Of a stretch of DNA of 64,000 nucleotides, positions 32,583 to 43,118 are shown piece by piece. The DNA comes from Microvirga sp. 17 mud 1-3 (GTDB taxonomy: Bacteria; Pseudomonadota; Alphaproteobacteria; Rhizobiales; Beijerinckiaceae). Every line of letters starts with the position of its first letter. The first letter of the stretch is position 1. Position numbers and translations under genes: made by a program. Location: NCBI RefSeq assembly GCF_003151255.1, contig NZ_CP029481.1, forward strand, positions 3,100,001 to 3,164,000. The letters are read 5' to 3'. Below the pieces are notes generated by a model. The model worked only from the letters and a program-made list of their open reading frames with translations. It searched no databases and was not told the origin of the DNA.

Positions 32583-33929
32583 CTCTTTCAGTTCGCCCGC
32601 GCGGCCGAGATCGTATTTGCGCATCTTCAGGTAGAGGGTCTTGCGCGTGATCCCGAGCGCTTCGGCGGTGGCGCCAATGCGCCCTCCCATGCGCGCGAGG
32701 GTCTCGTCGAGCACGCGCCGCTCAGCGATTTCCATCTGCTGTTCGAGGGTCATCATCTCGCGGGAGCCGGCTTCGGCCTGCGGCGCCTCGTCGTCGTCCA
32801 GGCCGAGGAGATACCGCTCGGCGGCATTCCGCAATTCGCGCACATTCCCGGGCCAGTCCTGCTGCTGGAGCCGCTCCTGGAACGACGGGTCGAGCGCGGG
32901 AGCCGCCCTGCCCTGCCGCGCTGCCGCGAGCGCCAGGAAGTGGTGAAATAGCCGGGGAATATCGTCCCGCCGCTCCCGCAGCGGCGGCAGGCGGACCGTG
33001 ACGACGTTCAGCCGGTAGACCAGGTCTTCACGGAAAGCGCCCTTGCCGGCGAGTTCGGCGAGGTCCGCCTTCGTGGCCGCGACAACGCGGATATCGACCG
33101 GGATCTCCTTGTTGGACCCAAGGCGCTCGATGGTCCTTTCCTGAAGCACACGCAGCAGCCGGATCTGTGCCGTCATGGGCATGGACTCTATCTCGTCGAG
33201 AAAGAGCGTGCCGCCACTCGCATGCTCGATCTTGCCGATCCGCCGCTCGCGAGCGCCCGTGAAGGCGCCAGGCTCGTGGCCGAACAACTCACTCTCGATC
33301 ATGGTTTCGGGCATGGCGCCGCAATTGACCGCCACAAACCTCCCCTTCCGACGACGGCCGAAATCGTGGAGCGCGCGGGCCGCAACCTCCTTGCCGGTGC
33401 CCGTCTCACCGAGGAGAAGAACATCGGTCTCAGCCTCCGCGAGCGTCCGCAGGTTTCGCCGCAGGCGCTCGATGACGGTGGAGCGGCCCACGAGCCGGCC
33501 CGCGAAGGGATCCTGATCGGCGGAGCCCGCCTTGAGAGCCCGGTTCTCCAGAATGAGGCTGCGATGCGCAAAGGCGCGCCGAACGGTCTCGACGAGCCGG
33601 ACAGGATCGGCCGGCTTTTCGAGGAAATCCCAGGCGCCTGCCCGCACGGCCTTGATGGCCATCGGCACGTCGCCGTGGCCCGTGACCAGGATGACCGGAA
33701 TCTCGGGATCGACCGCCTGGACGGCCTCTAGGAAGTCGAAGCCGTCCTTTCCGGGCATGCGCACGTCGCTCACGACGACGGCCGGAAGATCCGGCGACAG
33801 GACGCTCAGCCCTGCCCCAGCGGACGCGAAAGCCGTCACGTCGAGGCCGTCGAGTTCCAGCGTCTGCCGATAGGCGTCGCGCACCTCCGCGTCGTCGTCG
33901 ACAAGGATGACCCTGGGCTGAAGGCTCAT
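32580..33929 (-). CDS. Sigma-54-dependent response regulator (PgtA/DctD-like)
   Basis: The 449-residue protein has a receiver domain (acidic pocket VDDDAE, phospho-acceptor Asp55 in SDVRMPG, Lys in FLEKPAD), a AAA+ domain with Walker A GETGTGKE, the sigma-54 contact loop GAFTGA (in GHEPGAFTGARERR) and Walker B GGTLFLDEIE, and a C-terminal Fis-type helix-turn-helix (AEALGITRKTLYLKMRKY). It is therefore an RpoN activator. Its start overlaps the kinase stop as ATGA. The next transcription unit downstream has a perfect sigma-54 promoter, so the AfuABC-like importer is its likely target. Confidence 0.94.
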   Translation of the reverse strand: MSLQPRVILVDDDAEVRDAYRQTLELDGLDVTAFASAGAGLSVLSPDLPAVVVSDVRMPGKDGFDFLEAVQAVDPEIPVILVTGHGDVPMAIKAVRAGAWDFLEKPADPVRLVETVRRAFAHRSLILENRALKAGSADQDPFAGRLVGRSTVIERLRRNLRTLAEAETDVLLLGETGTGKEVAARALHDFGRRRKGRFVAVNCGAMPETMIESELFGHEPGAFTGARERRIGKIEHASGGTLFLDEIESMPMTAQIRLLRVLQERTIERLGSNKEIPVDIRVVAATKADLAELAGKGAFREDLVYRLNVVTVRLPPLRERRDDIPRLFHHFLALAAARQGRAAPALDPSFQERLQQQDWPGNVRELRNAAERYLLGLDDDEAPQAEAGSREMMTLEQQMEIAERRVLDETLARMGGRIGATAEALGITRKTLYLKMRKYDLGRAGELKE

Positions 33930-35833
33930 GACGGATCCGCTGCCGTCAGCTCGATCACGAAGGTCGTGCCATCCCGTCCGGTCTTCGCCAAAACCAAATC
34001 TCCTCCAAAGTCTTTCGCGATGTTGTACGACATGGAAAGCCCCAGGCCGAGCCCCAGGCCGGCGGGCTTCGTCGTGAAGAACGGGTCGAAGATTGCTCCC
34101 CGGTGGCGCTCCTCGATCCCCGGTCCGTTATCTGCGACCGTTAGACTGATCCGACGCCCTGCTGTTCGTGCGACGATCTCGATGCGCCTCTCATTCCGCC
34201 CATCGAGGGCATCGAGCGCGTTCGACAGAAGATTGACCACGACCTGCTCCAGCCGGACCTCCTCGGCCCGCACCGCGAGGGGCGTCTCGGGAAAGCTCAC
34301 GCGCACATCGACCCGTTCCTCCGTGATACGCTGCTCGAACAGGGTCAGGGCGCCCTCGACAGTCGCGCGCAGGTCGACCGTGTCCAGCGCATCGGCCGGA
34401 CGGCGGGCGAACCTCTTGAGGTGCCTGATCAGCTCGGCCATCCGGGTCGTCAGCTGCTGGATGCGGTCGAGGCTCGTCCTGGCATCGTCCGTCCGGCCGC
34501 GTTCGAGCAGGACCGCGCCGTTATGGGCATGGGAGCGGATCGCCGCGAGGGGCTGGTTGAGCTCGTGGCTGATCCCGGCCGCCATCTGCCCGAGCGCCGC
34601 GAGTTTGGCAGCCTGGACCAGGTCGTCACGGGTCTGTCGGAACACTGTCAGCGCCCGAGCAAGATCCCCGAGTTCGTCATCCGTGGGTGGAGGCAGGGCC
34701 GGCATGGACGGACCGCTCGCAATGGTCGTCGCCGCCGCGGTCAATCCCCGCAGACGCACCACGAGACCGCGCCGGACATAGAACCAGCCGACCAGGATCG
34801 TGATCCCCAGGGACGCGACCGCGATGGCGAAGAGGAGGTTGCGGCCGACCACGATGGCATTGGCGGAGCGCTCCGCCGCACGCCGCGCGATAGCCTCCGT
34901 CCGGCTGACCTCCTGGGAGATCAGCGCGCCGAGCTGAGTGACCAGCCGCCTGTTGTCCGCAAGAAGGCCCTGAGCCTCGGCGATGGCTTCGAGCTCCGCC
35001 CGCTTCACGGCCGCAAGACCGGTCTTCGGATCGGAAACCGTCAGCAGGCGCGCGGCGATCTGACTGATCGTGATCGTATCGGTCCAATTGGCGAGCGTTT
35101 TCGTCTCGACATCCAGCTGGTCCGCCATCTCGCCGATGAAATTGCTCGTCTCCTGAAGATCCTCGATGGTCGGGACCGTTGCGAGCCGCCCCAACAGGCC
35201 CACGATGAGGTTGGCCTGTGCATTGATGGTCAGCAGCGCCTCGCTCTTGCGGCTTTCCTCCCGCAGGGTCCGGCGCCCGGCCTCGGCGGCTTCGCCCGGC
35301 GCGACGCGGCCGATCGCCGATTCGATGTTGAAGCGCGCATCGTCGATGAGCGGATCGACCTCCTCGATCAGGTCGGCCTGGAGCCACCGCAGTTCCTCGC
35401 TGATCTCCCGCGAGCGCTCGTGCAGGGGAAAGCGCCTGTCCGCGACCCGGTCGATGGCATCGAGATTGGTCTTGATCGCCTCCGTCACGATGAACAGATC
35501 GGGCGACAGCGACCCGTTGTCATTCCGCTCGTTGAGAACGGTCCGCAGAGCCGTGAGGCGGTCGACGAGGGTCTCGCGGATGCGGTTATAGGCCTCCTGC
35601 CGCTCGGCGACGGCAAGGTCCGGCGTGCTCGCGATCACGTTGGCGCCCGCCTCCGCAAGACGTGCCGAGAAGGACAGGGCCGGCAGGTGAGCCTTCGCGA
35701 CGGAGTTCAGCTCCTCACTGAGCCGGGCATAGGACAGCCACCCCACGATGCAGGCGCCGACCGCAAGGCCGCCCACACCCAGAAAGGCGATCGTGAGGCG
35801 GCCACCGATGCCCAGTCTCCTGCGATAGATCAT
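33926..35833 (-). CDS. Membrane sensor histidine kinase (PgtB-like)
   Basis: A 635-residue kinase. The start at 35833 (MIYRRRLGIGG) overlaps the stop of the binding-protein-like gene as ATGA; the open frame further upstream is a shadow of that gene. A first helix at about residues 13-35 and a second near 320-340 enclose a long helical periplasmic sensor. Cytoplasmic parts are HAMP, the HisKA motif with the phospho-His in GQMAAGISHELNQPLAAIR (near residue 420) and HATPase motifs NLLSNALDAL, DNGPGI and GLGLGLGLS. Architecture and neighbours match PgtB, which senses phosphoglycerate together with periplasmic PgtC. Confidence 0.92.
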   Translation of the reverse strand: MIYRRRLGIGGRLTIAFLGVGGLAVGACIVGWLSYARLSEELNSVAKAHLPALSFSARLAEAGANVIASTPDLAVAERQEAYNRIRETLVDRLTALRTVLNERNDNGSLSPDLFIVTEAIKTNLDAIDRVADRRFPLHERSREISEELRWLQADLIEEVDPLIDDARFNIESAIGRVAPGEAAEAGRRTLREESRKSEALLTINAQANLIVGLLGRLATVPTIEDLQETSNFIGEMADQLDVETKTLANWTDTITISQIAARLLTVSDPKTGLAAVKRAELEAIAEAQGLLADNRRLVTQLGALISQEVSRTEAIARRAAERSANAIVVGRNLLFAIAVASLGITILVGWFYVRRGLVVRLRGLTAAATTIASGPSMPALPPPTDDELGDLARALTVFRQTRDDLVQAAKLAALGQMAAGISHELNQPLAAIRSHAHNGAVLLERGRTDDARTSLDRIQQLTTRMAELIRHLKRFARRPADALDTVDLRATVEGALTLFEQRITEERVDVRVSFPETPLAVRAEEVRLEQVVVNLLSNALDALDGRNERRIEIVARTAGRRISLTVADNGPGIEERHRGAIFDPFFTTKPAGLGLGLGLSMSYNIAKDFGGDLVLAKTGRDGTTFVIELTAADPS

Positions 35834-37212
35834 GGCCGCCCTGCCTCCGGGAGGCGCTTCGCCTGCTCGCCGGCAGCTTCCAGTCTGAGCGCGGCCTCGG
35901 ACAGGGCCTTCGCGGCCCGCCGCATGTTCTCTTCGATTCCCTCTTTGATGCGGGTCTCGAGCTGGATCTGGGGCTCCGGCCTCGGCAGGCCCCGCGGCAC
36001 CCTGATCAGGCCTTTCCAGCGCTCCCGATCCATGGCCTCGTCCCGGCCGAGAGGCGGCCGCGTCAGCGCGGCCCGAGCCTCGCTCACCAGGCGGGCGGCC
36101 TGCGTGTCGGCCCGCTCGGTCAGGGCGGTTTCCAGCGCCCGAACCGAGCGCCAGAGACGCCCGAGCTCGGCCCTTCGGAAGGTGATCGCCTCGTCGAAGA
36201 GGATGTTCACGAGCTCGTAGCGCGCGGCCGAGAGGCTCGCGTCGAACAGGCTCCTGGCGAAGAGCCCATCCCGGGAGAAGGGCAAACCCTCGGCAGCCTT
36301 GTCGGCCGGATAGGCAGCGGGGGAGATCGGCAGCCGGGCCACGGCGGGATCGAGCAGGAGGGCCTGTCCCTCGGGCGACAGCACGAAATCGACGAAGCGC
36401 TCGGCCCCCTCGCGATTCTCTGCATCGGCCGGAATCGCGATGCTCGCGGGCACGAACAGCGTCTCCTCGGGAAGGATGAACCGGGTCGATCCGGCAGGAC
36501 CGCTCTCCGGATTGGCCAGGAAATCGATCGAGGGGCCGATTCCGAAGCGGCCGCGGGCGACGCCTGCCGACACCCCGAAGCTGCGGGCCGTCACGGTGGC
36601 CAGGTTGCCGCCGATCTCGGACCAGATGCCCCAGCCGCGCTCCCATCCGTAAACCTGGAGGATGGCCTCGACCATGAGGTGCATGGTGCCCGACCTGGAC
36701 GGGGAGCTGATGCCGATATGTCCGGCATAGATCGGCGCCGTCAGATCGCTCCAGCCCTTCGGGACCGGCAAGCCTTTCTCGTTCAGGTAATGCGGATTGT
36801 AGACGAAGCCGTAGCCCGAGAGCGCGAAGCCGAGATAGGTCAGGTCCGGATCGTTCACCGGATAGCCGGCGATGAAATCCGGCGCGCCCGTCGGGCGAGG
36901 CTTCAGCCGCGCCAGGCGCCCGGCGCCCTTCAGAATCTCGAAGGCATCGGGCGCCGAGGCCCAGAAGATGTCCGCCCTATGCCTCTCGCCGAGAATGTCG
37001 ACGACGGCGGCCGTCGTCTTGCGCTGTACGAATTCGAGGGCGATCCGTGGATGGCGCTGCCCGAAGGCAGCCCGGAAAGGTTCGAAGAACTGCGGCGGGA
37101 AGGAGGTCAGGATCCGAACGGGACGCACCTGCTCGCTCGCTCCGGCCGGCATGGCCGACAAGGTCAGCAAAGACAGGATAGCCGCCCATGCGGCAATGAA
37201 GGTGCGGAACAT
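35830..37212 (-). CDS. Periplasmic solute-binding-protein homologue of the sensing operon (PgtC-like)
   Basis: A 460-residue protein that starts with a signal peptide (MFRTFIAAWAAIL, cleavage after AMPAGA). It is a paralogue of the importer binding protein at 31063: VRILTSFPPQFFEPFRAAF, FWASAPDAFEILKG and SSPSRSGTMHLMVEA match segment by segment, and the long C-terminal helical tail is shared. It is coupled by ATGA to the histidine kinase, not to a permease. This is the layout of pgtC, whose product works with the kinase PgtB to sense phosphoglycerate. The inference is that it is a periplasmic co-sensor. ATGs at 37248 and 37278 are alternative starts. Confidence 0.88.
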   Translation of the reverse strand: MFRTFIAAWAAILSLLTLSAMPAGASEQVRPVRILTSFPPQFFEPFRAAFGQRHPRIALEFVQRKTTAAVVDILGERHRADIFWASAPDAFEILKGAGRLARLKPRPTGAPDFIAGYPVNDPDLTYLGFALSGYGFVYNPHYLNEKGLPVPKGWSDLTAPIYAGHIGISSPSRSGTMHLMVEAILQVYGWERGWGIWSEIGGNLATVTARSFGVSAGVARGRFGIGPSIDFLANPESGPAGSTRFILPEETLFVPASIAIPADAENREGAERFVDFVLSPEGQALLLDPAVARLPISPAAYPADKAAEGLPFSRDGLFARSLFDASLSAARYELVNILFDEAITFRRAELGRLWRSVRALETALTERADTQAARLVSEARAALTRPPLGRDEAMDRERWKGLIRVPRGLPRPEPQIQLETRIKEGIEENMRRAAKALSEAALRLEAAGEQAKRLPEAGRP

Positions 37213-37437
37213 GTATCCGTCCGGAAAGCCCGATTCTGGGCGCATCATAGGCTGCCGGGAAGCCGACAGGACAGGCACCCTTTTCGACTGACATTCCCGG
37301 CACCCGTGATTCGCCCGGGCTATGAAGAGCAGAGCTGCCGGGCGTTATCCACCGCCGAGACCTGCCGCAAGGGAACCGTTCCGGATGTCCGGCGGTTGAG
37401 GAATGGAACTTGGTGATTGTTCCTCCCTCTGGACCTT

Positions 37438-37465
37438 GCTCCCTCCCCTCGGAGGGAGCTTTTTT
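37438..37465 (+). terminator. Intrinsic terminator 1 without an upstream gene
   Basis: GCTCCCTCC (37438-37446) and GGAGGGAGC (37451-37459) form a perfect 9-bp stem with a CCTC loop, followed by six T residues. It is a canonical plus-strand terminator. Confidence 0.85.
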
Positions 37466-37712
37466 GTGGGTCACCGCCGGCGTCCCAAACGACAAAGGCC
37501 GCGCCGGTCTTTCGACTCTCTGCGCGGCCCCTGGACAAGCCTGCCCCCAGGCCCGTTCTCAGGTCGATATCTGATTTGCCGGGACGTCCGCAATGCGACC
37601 GAAAACGGCACGCGCATCATGTCGCAGGATTTTTCTCTTTCGTCGGGAACCCAGTCCGAACCTGAGCGTTATGAGGCTTCCGGCCCTACGCCCCCGTGGG
37701 CTGGTCCACTTC

Positions 37713-37738
37713 GGGCGCCCTTCATGGGCGCCCTTTTT
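37713..37738 (+). terminator. Intrinsic terminator 2 without an upstream gene
   Basis: GGGCGCCC occurs at 37713-37720 and 37726-37733 around a 5-base loop and is followed by five T residues. It points to a plus-strand transcript ending here. Confidence 0.75.
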
Positions 37739-37771
37739 CGTAAGGGCACTCACCCATCGCCATAACGAAAT

Positions 37772-37789
37772 GCCCCGCTTTCGCGGGGC
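37772..37789 (-). terminator. Hairpin terminator of the 54-residue ORF
   Basis: GCCCCGC and GCGGGGC form a 7-bp stem with a TTTC loop, followed on the minus strand by ATTTCGTT. It lies 30 bases after the stop of the small gene. Confidence 0.65.
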
Positions 37790-37818
37790 ACCGTCGCTCG
37801 ACGAATTGTATCGGAGCC

Positions 37819-37983
37819 TTACTTCGCCGGCACGCTTTCCCTAACGGGCTCGGCTTTCTCGGCGGCCTTGCCGGCATCCTGGCGAAGCTTGTCGACGGTC
37901 TCGGCGCGCTTCGCCTCGGTTTCCTTCCGACGCTCGGCTTCCGCCTTGGCGTCAGTCATAGAGGATTGGCGATAATAGCACAT
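37819..37983 (-). CDS. Small charged protein of 54 residues, hypothetical
   Basis: The ORF begins MCYYRQSSMTDAK behind a strong GGGAGG site with five bases of spacing and ends with a stop followed by a hairpin terminator. The product is rich in Ala, Glu, Lys and Arg (AEAERRKETEAKRAETVDK) with few hydrophobic residues, and probably forms one long amphipathic helix. No family is recognised. A start at the inner Met (MTDAKAE) is possible. The ribosome site and terminator make it a real gene candidate in spite of its size. Confidence 0.7.
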   Translation of the reverse strand: MCYYRQSSMTDAKAEAERRKETEAKRAETVDKLRQDAGKAAEKAEPVRESVPAK

Positions 37984-38066
37984 GCTGACCTCCCTTCATG
38001 GGACGTCAAGGCAACGCAGCGCGAGAACCGGGGTTCCGGTCCGGAGCTGCGACAGAGCGCGGCTTC

Positions 38067-38654
38067 TTAGCCCCGCTTGCGCCGCGCCGGGGCGCTGCTG
38101 CCGAGGCCGACCTCGATCTCGAAGGTGGACGCATCCATAGCCGGGACCACGATGCCCTCCTCGATCACCGCGAAGGAGCCCTGGGTGTCGCCGGCGGGAA
38201 TCGCCACGCTCGTGCGCTTGGACCGGTTCGCGATGACCCTGGAGCCGCTCTTCACGACGATCTGGACCGGAACGTCGTAGCGACCCGGCGCACCGCCTGC
38301 TCCGAGGAGGGCGCGTCCCTCGACGCCGACCTTCACGACGGTCGAGCCGTCCGGCTGGCCGGCGCATTCGCGGGCAAGATTGCTGATGGCGATCTGGCTG
38401 CGCAGGTTGCCCTGATCACCCACATGGCCGCCCGAGAAGGCCTGGATCGCCGAGCCTCCCTCCATCACGTCGACCGAAGGGCAATAGACGTCCTCGAGGA
38501 CCTTCTTCTGGGGCGGCGGCACCGAGGGGCCGGCGAGCAGGACCATGTTGCCCAGGCTCGACCCGCCCTCTCCCGGCGCTCCGCAGCCGCCCAGGAGGGC
38601 CACAAGGCCCATCGCCGCCAGGGCAAAGCCCGCCTTCGCGCTCCATCCGCTCAT
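38067..38654 (-). CDS. Hypothetical lipoprotein
   Basis: The 195-residue product has a lipoprotein signal ending LVALLGGC at about residue 24, so it should be lipid-anchored. The body shows CPSVDVMEGGSAIQAF and a beta-rich C-terminal half (VQIVVKSGSRVIANR, then FAVIEEGIVVPAM), and ends in a basic tail (ARRKRG). Such proteins are seen in Rhizobiales without known function. It lies 41 bases after the IalB-family gene on the same strand and may be co-transcribed. A much longer open frame upstream is a shadow of the IalB-family gene. Confidence 0.8.
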   Translation of the reverse strand: MSGWSAKAGFALAAMGLVALLGGCGAPGEGGSSLGNMVLLAGPSVPPPQKKVLEDVYCPSVDVMEGGSAIQAFSGGHVGDQGNLRSQIAISNLARECAGQPDGSTVVKVGVEGRALLGAGGAPGRYDVPVQIVVKSGSRVIANRSKRTSVAIPAGDTQGSFAVIEEGIVVPAMDASTFEIEVGLGSSAPARRKRG

Positions 38655-38695
38655 GATGTACCCCCCAACGTCTTTAAAACTGGCCAGGCCGCTCT

Positions 38696-39208
38696 TTAAG
38701 GCAGCGCGTCGAATCCGGCCGCGAACCCGTTCAGCGACACCGGAATGCCGATCCCCTCCTCCGGGGTCTGGAACACGATGAAGGTGGCCGTCTGGCCGGT
38801 CTTCATCTGGTTCACGAGGTTGTCCTCCATGACCACCTCGGCGACGCATCCCGTGGACAGGCAGCGCACGAAGCCCGCGCGGCCGATGTCGGTCTGGTCG
38901 ATCTTGAGGCCCAGGCCGGAGGGCAACAGAATACCCAGCGGTGCCACGACGCGAAGCAGGCGACTCTTCCCGTCGGCGGTTTTCAACACAATAATCACCA
39001 GGGTGACGTTGGGACGGTCCTCGGCCGCCACGTTCTGCACGAGGGCGCATTGCTCGCTCGTGGCCCCGGCCGGGGTTTCGCAGCGCATCTGCCAGTCGCC
39101 GTACGTGTTCTTGACCATGCCCTGAGCCTGGACGCCGCCGGCATAAGCCAGTCCGCACAGTCCAAGCACAGCGGCCGCCGCGCGGCCAACCCAACGAGAC
39201 ACGCTCAC
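38696..39208 (-). CDS. Invasion-associated locus B (IalB) family protein
   Basis: The 170-residue secreted protein has a signal peptide ending VQA before QGMVKNTYGDW. The family pattern follows: GDWQMRCETP, EQCALVQNV, RCLSTGCVAEV (a Cys pair) and LNGFAAGFDAL at the C-terminus. The GTG at 39208 has ACGGAGGTGCCT in front, a near-perfect ribosome site, so it is preferred over the ATG at 39232. IalB was named for erythrocyte invasion in Bartonella; in free-living Rhizobiales it is a periplasmic protein of unknown role. Confidence 0.88.
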   Translation of the reverse strand: MSVSRWVGRAAAAVLGLCGLAYAGGVQAQGMVKNTYGDWQMRCETPAGATSEQCALVQNVAAEDRPNVTLVIIVLKTADGKSRLLRVVAPLGILLPSGLGLKIDQTDIGRAGFVRCLSTGCVAEVVMEDNLVNQMKTGQTATFIVFQTPEEGIGIPVSLNGFAAGFDALP

Positions 39209-39530
39209 AGGCACCTCCGTCCTCGATTCCATCGTGCAAAGGGCGGCTGTGCCGCGCCAATCCGTTAAGGTCCGTTGGGACCATGCCGAGGGCCGGAATG
39301 TCAAGCGAGAGGGCCCCTTGGCAGGCGATATTGATCGCGAACGGGCCCTTTGGCGGTTATGACGCACAAATTGCAACGCTTGCACCGTTGCACTCCCGTC
39401 CATCCTGTGGTCATAGACGCAGATCAAAGGTGATGGCGCAGGCCGGGCACCGCATTTTGCACGCCCACGCCCTCCCCGATCCTACTCGTGGCCAGGCCGG
39501 CCACTATATCTTAGGAGCTTTGGAACACCG
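39209..39530. other. Divergent promoter region upstream of ctaC
   Basis: The 320 bases separate the IalB-family gene from the oxidase operon and hold no supported gene. TTGCA occurs three times in close spacing at 39371, 39380 and 39388, a possible regulator site. AGGAGC at about 39512 is the ctaC ribosome site. Confidence 0.4.
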
Positions 39531-40391
39531 ATGCGGATCGAGACCTCAAGACTTCGATCGGTGACTGCCCTTTCCACGGCGGCGGTCGCACTTGTGTTGG
39601 GCATAAGTGAGGCAGCCGCAGGCACCGGCGCCCCTTCCCCTTGGGAAATGAGCATGCAGGGCATGGTCACGGAGGTGGGACGCGACCTGTCCAACTTCCA
39701 TACCTACCTCGTCTGGCTCATCGCCGCGATCTGCCTCTTCGTGCTGGCGCTGCTCATCATCATCGTAGTCCGCTTCAACGAGCGGTCGAACCCGGTTCCG
39801 TCGCGGACGACTCACAACACCATGCTCGAGGTGGCCTGGACGATCGTCCCGGTCCTGATCCTCGTGGCGATTGCGATCCCGTCCTTCCGGCTCCTGCGTC
39901 AGCAGCTCGTGGTTCCCCAGGCCGACCTGGTCGTGAAGGCCACCGGCTACGCCTGGTACTGGGGCTACGAGTACCCGGCCGACCAGGGCGGCGGCTTCAA
40001 GTTCGATTCGAACATGATCACCGAAGCGAAGGACCTGAAGCCCGACCAGCCGCGCCTGCTCGGCGCCGACAACCCGCTGGTGGTTCCGGTCGGTAAGGTC
40101 GTGAAGGTCCAGGTCACGGCCGCCGACGTGCTGCACTCCTTCGCCATGCCGTCCTTCGGCGTGAAGGTCGACGCCGTCCCCGGCCGCCTGAACGAGACCT
40201 GGTTCCGGGCCGAGAAGGAAGGCGTCTATTTCGGCCAGTGCTCGGAGCTTTGCGGCAACGGCCACCCCTATATGCCGATCGAAATCCGCGTCGTGAGTGA
40301 GCAGCAATATGCCGCCTGGCTCGCCGAGGCGAAGCAGAAGTATGCTTCCGTCGACGGCTCCGGCTCGCTCAAGCTTGCGAACGCTCAGTAA
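39531..40391 (+). CDS. ctaC: Cytochrome c oxidase subunit II
   Basis: A 286-residue subunit with a signal peptide (ending EAAAG), two transmembrane helices (about residues 60-85 and 103-125) and a periplasmic cupredoxin domain. The CuA site is visible as CSELCGNGHPYMPIE, with the earlier His in DVLHSFAMPSFG and the electron-entry aromatic patch YAWYWGYEYP. It receives electrons from cytochrome c in the aa3 oxidase. It is the first gene of ctaC-ctaD-ctaB-small ORF-ctaG-ctaE. Confidence 0.97.
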   Translation: MRIETSRLRSVTALSTAAVALVLGISEAAAGTGAPSPWEMSMQGMVTEVGRDLSNFHTYLVWLIAAICLFVLALLIIIVVRFNERSNPVPSRTTHNTMLEVAWTIVPVLILVAIAIPSFRLLRQQLVVPQADLVVKATGYAWYWGYEYPADQGGGFKFDSNMITEAKDLKPDQPRLLGADNPLVVPVGKVVKVQVTAADVLHSFAMPSFGVKVDAVPGRLNETWFRAEKEGVYFGQCSELCGNGHPYMPIEIRVVSEQQYAAWLAEAKQKYASVDGSGSLKLANAQ

Positions 40392-40396
40392 CTTAG

Positions 40397-42034
<1,638 letters not shown>

Positions 42035-42157
42035 GCATCAGAGCCGGGCGGCACCCGCCGCCCGCTCCTCCCCCGAGGGCTTGGGTCCAAGCCTTCCGGC
42101 GAGGAGTTGACATCGAAAGACCCCGGGCAGGCCCGAGGTATTTGGAAGTTCACCGAC

Positions 42158-43114
42158 ATGAGCACTGTAACGAATAGCCTGACCGACGCTCGCCGCGAGA
42201 GCCTCGTCACCGCAGGGGTCTCGCAGGGCGACGTGTCCGATTTCTTCGCGCTGCTGAAGCCGCGCGTCATGTTTCTGGTCGTGTTCACGGCCCTGGTCGG
42301 CATGGTCGTCGTTCACTCGAACGTGCATCCCGTCCTGGCCTTCGCGTCGCTCCTCATGATCGCCATCGGGGCTGGCGCTTCCGGCTGCCTCAACATGTGG
42401 TGGGATGCGGATATCGACGCGGTCATGACCCGGACCCGCAAGCGTCCGATCCCGGCCGGAAAGATCCAGCCGGGCGAGGCGCTGGCCTTCGGCACGTTCC
42501 TGTCGGTGGCCTCCGTGATCATGCTCGGCCTCGTGAGCAACGTGCTCGCGGCCGGCCTGCTCGCGTTCACGATCTTCTTCTACGCCGTGATCTATTCCAT
42601 GTGGCTGAAGCGCTCGACGCCGCAGAACATCGTCATCGGCGGTGCGGCAGGCGCCCTTCCGCCGGTCGTCGCCCAGGCGGCGGTGGCCGGATATGTGGGC
42701 TGGGAGAGCATCATCCTCTTCGCCATCATCTTCATCTGGACCCCACCCCATTTCTGGGCGCTCGCCCTCGTCAAGTCGGGAGATTACGAGCGCGCCGGCA
42801 TCCCGATGATGCCGAACGTGGCCGGTCCCGATTCGACCCGTTTCCAGATCCTTGCCTATACGCTCGTCCTGGCGCCCCTCGGCCTCGCGCCCGTCGCTTT
42901 CGGCTTCGGCGGTATCGCCTATGCGATCGTCGCGACGCTCGGCGGGCTCGGCATGCTGGCCCTCGCCGTTCAGGTCTACCGCCTGCGGAAGGGAGAGCCC
43001 GCCATGCGCGTGGCGCAGCAGCTCTTCGCCTTCTCGATCCTCTACCTGTTCCTGCTCTTCGCGACGCTTCTGGCGGAGCATGGGCTCGGCTTCTTCCGTC
43101 CGGTCTTCGGGTAA
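42158..43114 (+). CDS. ctaB: Heme o synthase (protoheme IX farnesyltransferase)
   Basis: The 318-residue membrane prenyltransferase of the UbiA superfamily has the Asp-rich motif [19 protein letters not shown], the second motif [17 protein letters not shown], and [13 protein letters not shown]. It attaches a farnesyl group to heme b for the aa3 oxidase. The ATG at 42158 with GGAAG upstream is preferred; an in-frame TTG at 42107 would add 17 residues. Confidence 0.96.
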   Translation: MSTVTNSLTDARRESLVTAGVSQGDVSDFFALLKPRVMFLVVFTALVGMVVVHSNVHPVLAFASLLMIAIGAGASGCLNMWWDADIDAVMTRTRKRPIPAGKIQPGEALAFGTFLSVASVIMLGLVSNVLAAGLLAFTIFFYAVIYSMWLKRSTPQNIVIGGAAGALPPVVAQAAVAGYVGWESIILFAIIFIWTPPHFWALALVKSGDYERAGIPMMPNVAGPDSTRFQILAYTLVLAPLGLAPVAFGFGGIAYAIVATLGGLGMLALAVQVYRLRKGEPAMRVAQQLFAFSILYLFLLFATLLAEHGLGFFRPVFG

Positions 43115-43118
43115 AGCC

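Larger units (their letters stand above)
37213..37818. other. 600-base non-coding region with two plus-strand terminators, candidate small RNA(s)
   Basis: No protein-coding gene is supported here. Two plus-strand intrinsic terminators (37438 and 37713) lie in it, although no plus-strand gene precedes them within the region. This leaves room for RNAs of up to about 160 and 250 bases. A plus-strand frame covering 37403-37765 runs through both terminator stems, so it is unlikely to be coding. A minus-strand hairpin at 37772 ends the small gene at its right. No known RNA family was recognised. Confidence 0.4.

Noticed and set aside
35834-36646. Upstream extension of the histidine kinase frame to 906 residues
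   Set aside because: This part is an antisense-free shadow in another frame of the PgtC-like gene, Arg/Gly-rich and without domains; the ATGA-coupled start at 35833 begins the real kinase.
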